Source: Nocardioides jiangsuensis
Lineage (GTDB): Bacteria; Actinomycetota; Actinomycetes; Propionibacteriales; Nocardioidaceae
DNA: 64,000 nt
Assembly: GCF_019679455.1 (NCBI RefSeq)
Contig: NZ_JAIEZQ010000001.1
Location: 806,001 to 870,000, forward strand
Direction of reading: 5' to 3'
In this document: in pieces, positions 61,022 through 64,000 of the stretch
How the letters are laid out: the number at the start of each line of letters is the position of its first letter
Numbering within the stretch: the stretch's first letter is position 1
Made by a program: the position numbers and the translations under genes
Notes under the pieces: generated by a model
What the model saw: only the letters and a program-made list of their open reading frames with translations
Told to the model about the DNA's origin: nothing
The model's database searches: none

Positions 61022-62112
61022 CCACGCCGGACATGACGACGCCGGGCGTGACTGCCCCGGGCGCTCCGCCGGGTACGACGTCGCCCGGCCGGGGGCCGGG
61101 CCCGGCGGTGCCGGGTCAGGCGGCCCCGGGCTCGCACATCCTCGACCGCAACGGTCAGGCGCTGCCCGTCGCGGACCTGGTCCACCTGTGGCCGCTGGGC
61201 GGCTGGCACTCCCTGGAGCACGTGCCGGGCGGCAAGAACGAGCACTACCGGCTGCGCGCCGCCGACGGTGTCTTCTACCTGCGCCGCTCGCACCGGTCCA
61301 AGGCGCGCCCGGAGCTGGCCGCCCAGCTCGAGCTGATGCGGATGCTCCGGCTGCGCGGCCTCCCGGTCCCCCTGCCGTACCCGACCCGCTCCGGGCACGA
61401 CCACGCGGTCGTCGACGGCAGGTTCTGGACCGTGACCCGGGCGATCGCCGGCCGGCGGTTCGACGACGCGTCCGAGGAGCACCTGCGGCAGCTCGGCCGG
61501 ACGCTCGGTCGCTACCACCGGCTGACCGAGGACCTCGACGCCGGCGAGGGCGACCCCGGGCTGCTCACCGAGCTGCGCGCCCGGCAGGCCGACCCGGGCC
61601 TCCCTCCCGAGGTGTCCGCGCGGGCGGCCGAGGTGATCACGCGGCTGGCCGGCCTGGCCCCGGACCTGCCGCGTGCGGTCGTGCACGGCGGTGCGCGGCG
61701 CGGGAGCCTGGTCTTCCAGCGCGACCGCGTGGTCGGGGTGCTCGACTTCGACAGCGCCCATGCGGACGTGCGGGTGCTCGACCTCGCGGTGGCCGCCCAC
61801 GACGTCGGCAAGGTGTATACCGAGCACGGTGCGAGCGACCACAAGGTCCGGATCGATCTGCACCGGGTGCATGCCCTGCTGGCGGCGTACACCGAGGTGC
61901 GGTCGCTGCACCCGGTCGAGTCCGCGGCCCTGCCGGTGTTCCTCGAGGCCAAGCGGCTCAAGCGGGCCCTGGGCCGGATGCGGCGCGACCACGCGGGCGA
62001 GCCGCTGTCGGCCAACGACCACGCGAAGATCGAGCTCGAGGTCCGGCGGCTCGCCTGGCTGGACACGTACCGGGAGGAGCTCACCCAGATCTGCACGGCC
62101 GCGGCCCGCTAG
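61018..62112 (+). CDS. APH-fold protein 4, probable pseudokinase
   Basis: 364 residues with a low-complexity Thr/Pro/Gly N-terminus (about 1-45). N-lobe: GGKNEHYRLRAADGVFYLRR followed by SHRSKARPELAAQLELMRML. The catalytic loop reads VHGGARRGSLVF: Gly225 replaces the Asp base and Ser230 the metal Asn. VVGVLDFDSAHADVRVLDLA retains the DxD pair (Asp243, Asp245). It shares the RRSH N-lobe segment with protein 2, so proteins 2 and 4 form one subfamily and 1 and 3 another. Last gene of the operon; a 112-bp gap follows. Confidence 0.85.
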   Translation: MTTPDMTTPGVTAPGAPPGTTSPGRGPGPAVPGQAAPGSHILDRNGQALPVADLVHLWPLGGWHSLEHVPGGKNEHYRLRAADGVFYLRRSHRSKARPELAAQLELMRMLRLRGLPVPLPYPTRSGHDHAVVDGRFWTVTRAIAGRRFDDASEEHLRQLGRTLGRYHRLTEDLDAGEGDPGLLTELRARQADPGLPPEVSARAAEVITRLAGLAPDLPRAVVHGGARRGSLVFQRDRVVGVLDFDSAHADVRVLDLAVAAHDVGKVYTEHGASDHKVRIDLHRVHALLAAYTEVRSLHPVESAALPVFLEAKRLKRALGRMRRDHAGEPLSANDHAKIELEVRRLAWLDTYREELTQICTAAAR

Positions 62113-62224
62113 TCGCGAGGATGGCGCCCGCGGCCGTGCGGCGGCTCTCCTCGACCGTCGCGTGCCGACCCGGTCCGGGCGGGCCACGGGACGCAGGGAC
62201 ATTCCGGTCTTCTAGGCTCGGGGC

Positions 62225-63049
62225 ATGACCTCAGACCAGGAGCGGCTCGCCGGGTACGTCGAGACGTGGAAGAGCGCCGTGGACGACGTGCTGGTGCTGC
62301 TGCGCAGCCTCGACGAGGACGACTGGTCCCGCCCGACCGACCTGCCCGGGTGGGACGTGAAGGGCGTCGCCGCGCACCTCGCCCACCTCGAGTCCGAGCT
62401 CAGCGGCGTGCGGCAGCAGCGCGTGGAGGTTCCCGAGGGCGCGCACCTGACCGCCCCCACGTCGCAGTACACGGAGAGGGGCCTGGTCGCCCGCGCGTCG
62501 ATGAGCGGCCCCGAGATCGCCGACGAGCTCGAGCAGGCGGCCGCGGCACGCTGGCGCCTGCTCCGCGACGAGCCGCCGACCGACGGCTCCGCGGACCCGC
62601 CCCGCACGCCGGGCAAGATCGGGTGGAGCTGGGAGACGCTGCTCAGCAACCGACCGGTCGACGTGTGGATGCACGAGCAGGACATCCGGCGCGCCGTCGG
62701 CCGGCCCGGCGGTCTGAACAGCGCCGCCGCGGCGCACACGGTCGCCGTGTTCACCAGGAGCCTGCCCTACACCGTGGGCAAGCGGGTGGCGCCTCCGGTC
62801 GGTACGACGGTCGTGCTGGACGTGACCGGGGTCAGCCCCGTGCACCTCGCCGTCGTGATCGACGAGAACGGGCGCGCCGTACCGATGAGCGGCGACCCGG
62901 AGCAGCCCACCACGCACCTGCGGATGGACCGCGAGGCGTTCACGCTGCTCGCGGGCGGCCGCCGTCCCGCGTCGGTGCTCGACGTGGAGGTGACCGGTGA
63001 CGAGGACCTCGGCCGGCGGGTCCTCGACGCGATGGCGGTGACGCCGTGA
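62225..63049 (+). CDS. Maleylpyruvate isomerase-like (MDMPI/DinB-fold) protein
   Basis: 274 residues, TIGR03083-type. A four-helix DinB-like metal domain has SLDEDDWSRPTDLPGWDVKG, VAAHLAHLESELSG with the first metal His, and LSNRPVDVWMHEQDIRRAVG with the others. A C-terminal SCP-like domain follows (TVVLDVTGVSPVHLAVVIDE, LRMDREAFTLLAGGRR). Family enzymes use mycothiol as cofactor, consistent with an actinobacterium; the substrate is unknown. The ATG at 62225 is the clear start. The stop overlaps the dehydrogenase start (GTGA). Confidence 0.9.
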   Translation: MTSDQERLAGYVETWKSAVDDVLVLLRSLDEDDWSRPTDLPGWDVKGVAAHLAHLESELSGVRQQRVEVPEGAHLTAPTSQYTERGLVARASMSGPEIADELEQAAAARWRLLRDEPPTDGSADPPRTPGKIGWSWETLLSNRPVDVWMHEQDIRRAVGRPGGLNSAAAAHTVAVFTRSLPYTVGKRVAPPVGTTVVLDVTGVSPVHLAVVIDENGRAVPMSGDPEQPTTHLRMDREAFTLLAGGRRPASVLDVEVTGDEDLGRRVLDAMAVTP

Positions 63050-63981
63050 CCGCGGCGCACCAGTGGACGCTGGCCGAGATGCCGGACCTGTCCGGGAAGC
63101 GGGCCCTGGTCACCGGCGTGACCAGCGGCATCGGCGAGCACACCGCGCTCGAGCTGGCCCGCAAGGGCGCCGAGGTGGTGATGGCCGCGCGCAACGAGAG
63201 CAAGCTGCGCCGCGCGGTCGACGACATCCGGCGGGTGCTGCCCACGGCGCGGCTCGAGCCGCTGCTGCTCGACCTGGCCGACCTCGGCTCGGTGCGCCGT
63301 GCCGCCGACGAGGCGGTCGCGCTCGGGGAGCTCGACCTCCTGGTCAACAACGCCGGCGTGATGGCCACCCCGGAGCGGCGGACCGTGGACGGCTTCGAGC
63401 TCCAGCTCGGGACCAACCACCTCGGCCACTTCGCGCTGACCGGTCTGCTGTGGCCGGCGTTGACCAAGGCGCCCTCGGCGCGGGTGGTCACGGTGTCCTC
63501 GCTCGCGCACCGGCTGGTCCGGCGGGTGCCGCTCGACGACCCGCGCACCACCACCGGGCACTACCGGAAGTGGACCGCGTACGGGTACTCCAAGCTGGCG
63601 AACCTGCTCTTCGCCTTCGAGCTCGACCGGCGGGCGCGCGCCGCCGGGGCCGCGGTCACGTCCATGGCCGCGCACCCGGGCTACGCCGCGACGAACCTCG
63701 TGCACGCCGGGATGAACATGGACGGCACCCGCGCCGACGGCGCGATCGGGGTCGGCGCGACCCGGCTCCTCGGGCAGCCCGCGGACCTGGGGGCGCAGCC
63801 GTCGTTGATGGCCGCGACCATGCCGGGCCTCGCCGGCGGCAGCTACACCGGGCCGCGCGGCTTCGGGGAGCTGCGCGGCCTGCCAACGGTGGTCGGCGCC
63901 TCCCGCGCCGCGCGCGACGGGAAGCTCGCCCGGGAGCTCTGGGAGGTCTCCGAACGGGCCACCGGCGTCACCTTCCCCTGA
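63046..63981 (+). CDS. Short-chain dehydrogenase/reductase
   Basis: 311 residues, classical/retinol-dehydrogenase-like SDR. Cofactor motif LVTGVTSGIGEHTALELARK, VVMAARNESKLRRAVDDI (Arg after strand 2 suggests NADP(H)), LLLDLADLGSVRRAADEA, LVNNAGVM, LGTNHLGHFALTGLL, catalytic Ser in VVTVSSLAHR and Tyr/Lys in AYGYSKLANLLFAFELDRR. The start is GTG at 63046, overlapping the MDMPI-like stop by 4 bp, so the two genes are translated together. The substrate is unknown. Confidence 0.94.
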   Translation: MTAAHQWTLAEMPDLSGKRALVTGVTSGIGEHTALELARKGAEVVMAARNESKLRRAVDDIRRVLPTARLEPLLLDLADLGSVRRAADEAVALGELDLLVNNAGVMATPERRTVDGFELQLGTNHLGHFALTGLLWPALTKAPSARVVTVSSLAHRLVRRVPLDDPRTTTGHYRKWTAYGYSKLANLLFAFELDRRARAAGAAVTSMAAHPGYAATNLVHAGMNMDGTRADGAIGVGATRLLGQPADLGAQPSLMAATMPGLAGGSYTGPRGFGELRGLPTVVGASRAARDGKLARELWEVSERATGVTFP

Positions 63982-64000
63982 CCGCCGGGACGAGGCGGGT

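Overview
The window is very GC-rich with dense, mostly overlapping genes on both strands. The gene set (IclR-linked hut genes with an actinobacterial-type HutH, a mycobacterial-type FadE5 and EtfD, bifunctional-type dCTP deaminase, a mycothiol-dependent isomerase-like fold, a DUF6458-like protein) points to a high-GC actinobacterium. I infer Nocardioidaceae, probably Nocardioides or a close relative. No rRNA or replication origin was seen.

Layout. 1-6.6 kb: a cytochrome P450 cut by the window edge, an MFS exporter, a large LuxR-type ATPase regulator coupled to a 54-residue peptide, and a secreted protein. 6.7-15.3 kb: histidine utilisation in two leftward blocks (hutH-hutU, then an M20 amidohydrolase-hutF-VOC fragment-hutI) around a rightward nitroreductase and DUF1992 gene. 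15.3-22.5 kb: a lipoprotein, a secreted M15-type peptidase with three repeated domains, an IclR regulator, a membrane protein and a large secreted metal-hydrolase-like protein. 22.7-26.4 kb: an EtfD-like Fe-S membrane oxidoreductase with a 500-residue disordered tail carrying eight SLFD motifs. 26.8-28.5 kb: an RHH repressor, DUF4097 protein and small protein behind a 21-bp palindrome. 28.5-32 kb: dcd, tRNA-Gly(CCC), and a 2.8-kb integrative-element remnant bounded by identical 51-bp att copies.

32-37.7 kb: a probable malonate (or related dicarboxylate) cassette: TauE/SafE permease and GntR repressor leftward, then MatC-type carrier, CaiB/BaiF CoA-transferase and a fused carboxyltransferase rightward. 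37.9-47.9 kb: VKOR, quinone oxidoreductase, a sulfotransferase-like protein, DUF2461, PAS-ANTAR, an Rrf2/FAD-protein pair, a second TauE/SafE permease, and fadE5. The fadE5 promoter carries TTACTGnn-type palindromes also found before etfD, which suggests co-control of an acyl-CoA dehydrogenase and its electron acceptor. 48-52 kb: a DEAD-box helicase with a Gly/Arg repeat tail and a thioredoxin-NHL protein.

52.2-62.1 kb is the most unusual locus: a tight rightward operon of a GT5 glycogen-synthase domain fused to a GH57-like alpha-glucan hydrolase/transferase domain, four APH/maltokinase-fold proteins and an ABC exporter. Only the first kinase keeps the HGDxxxxN catalytic motif; the other three have lost both the catalytic Asp and the Asn but keep the metal-binding DxD. 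I read this as a candidate undescribed alpha-glucan synthesis/modification/export system with pseudokinase partners. The window ends with an MDMPI-like protein and a short-chain dehydrogenase.
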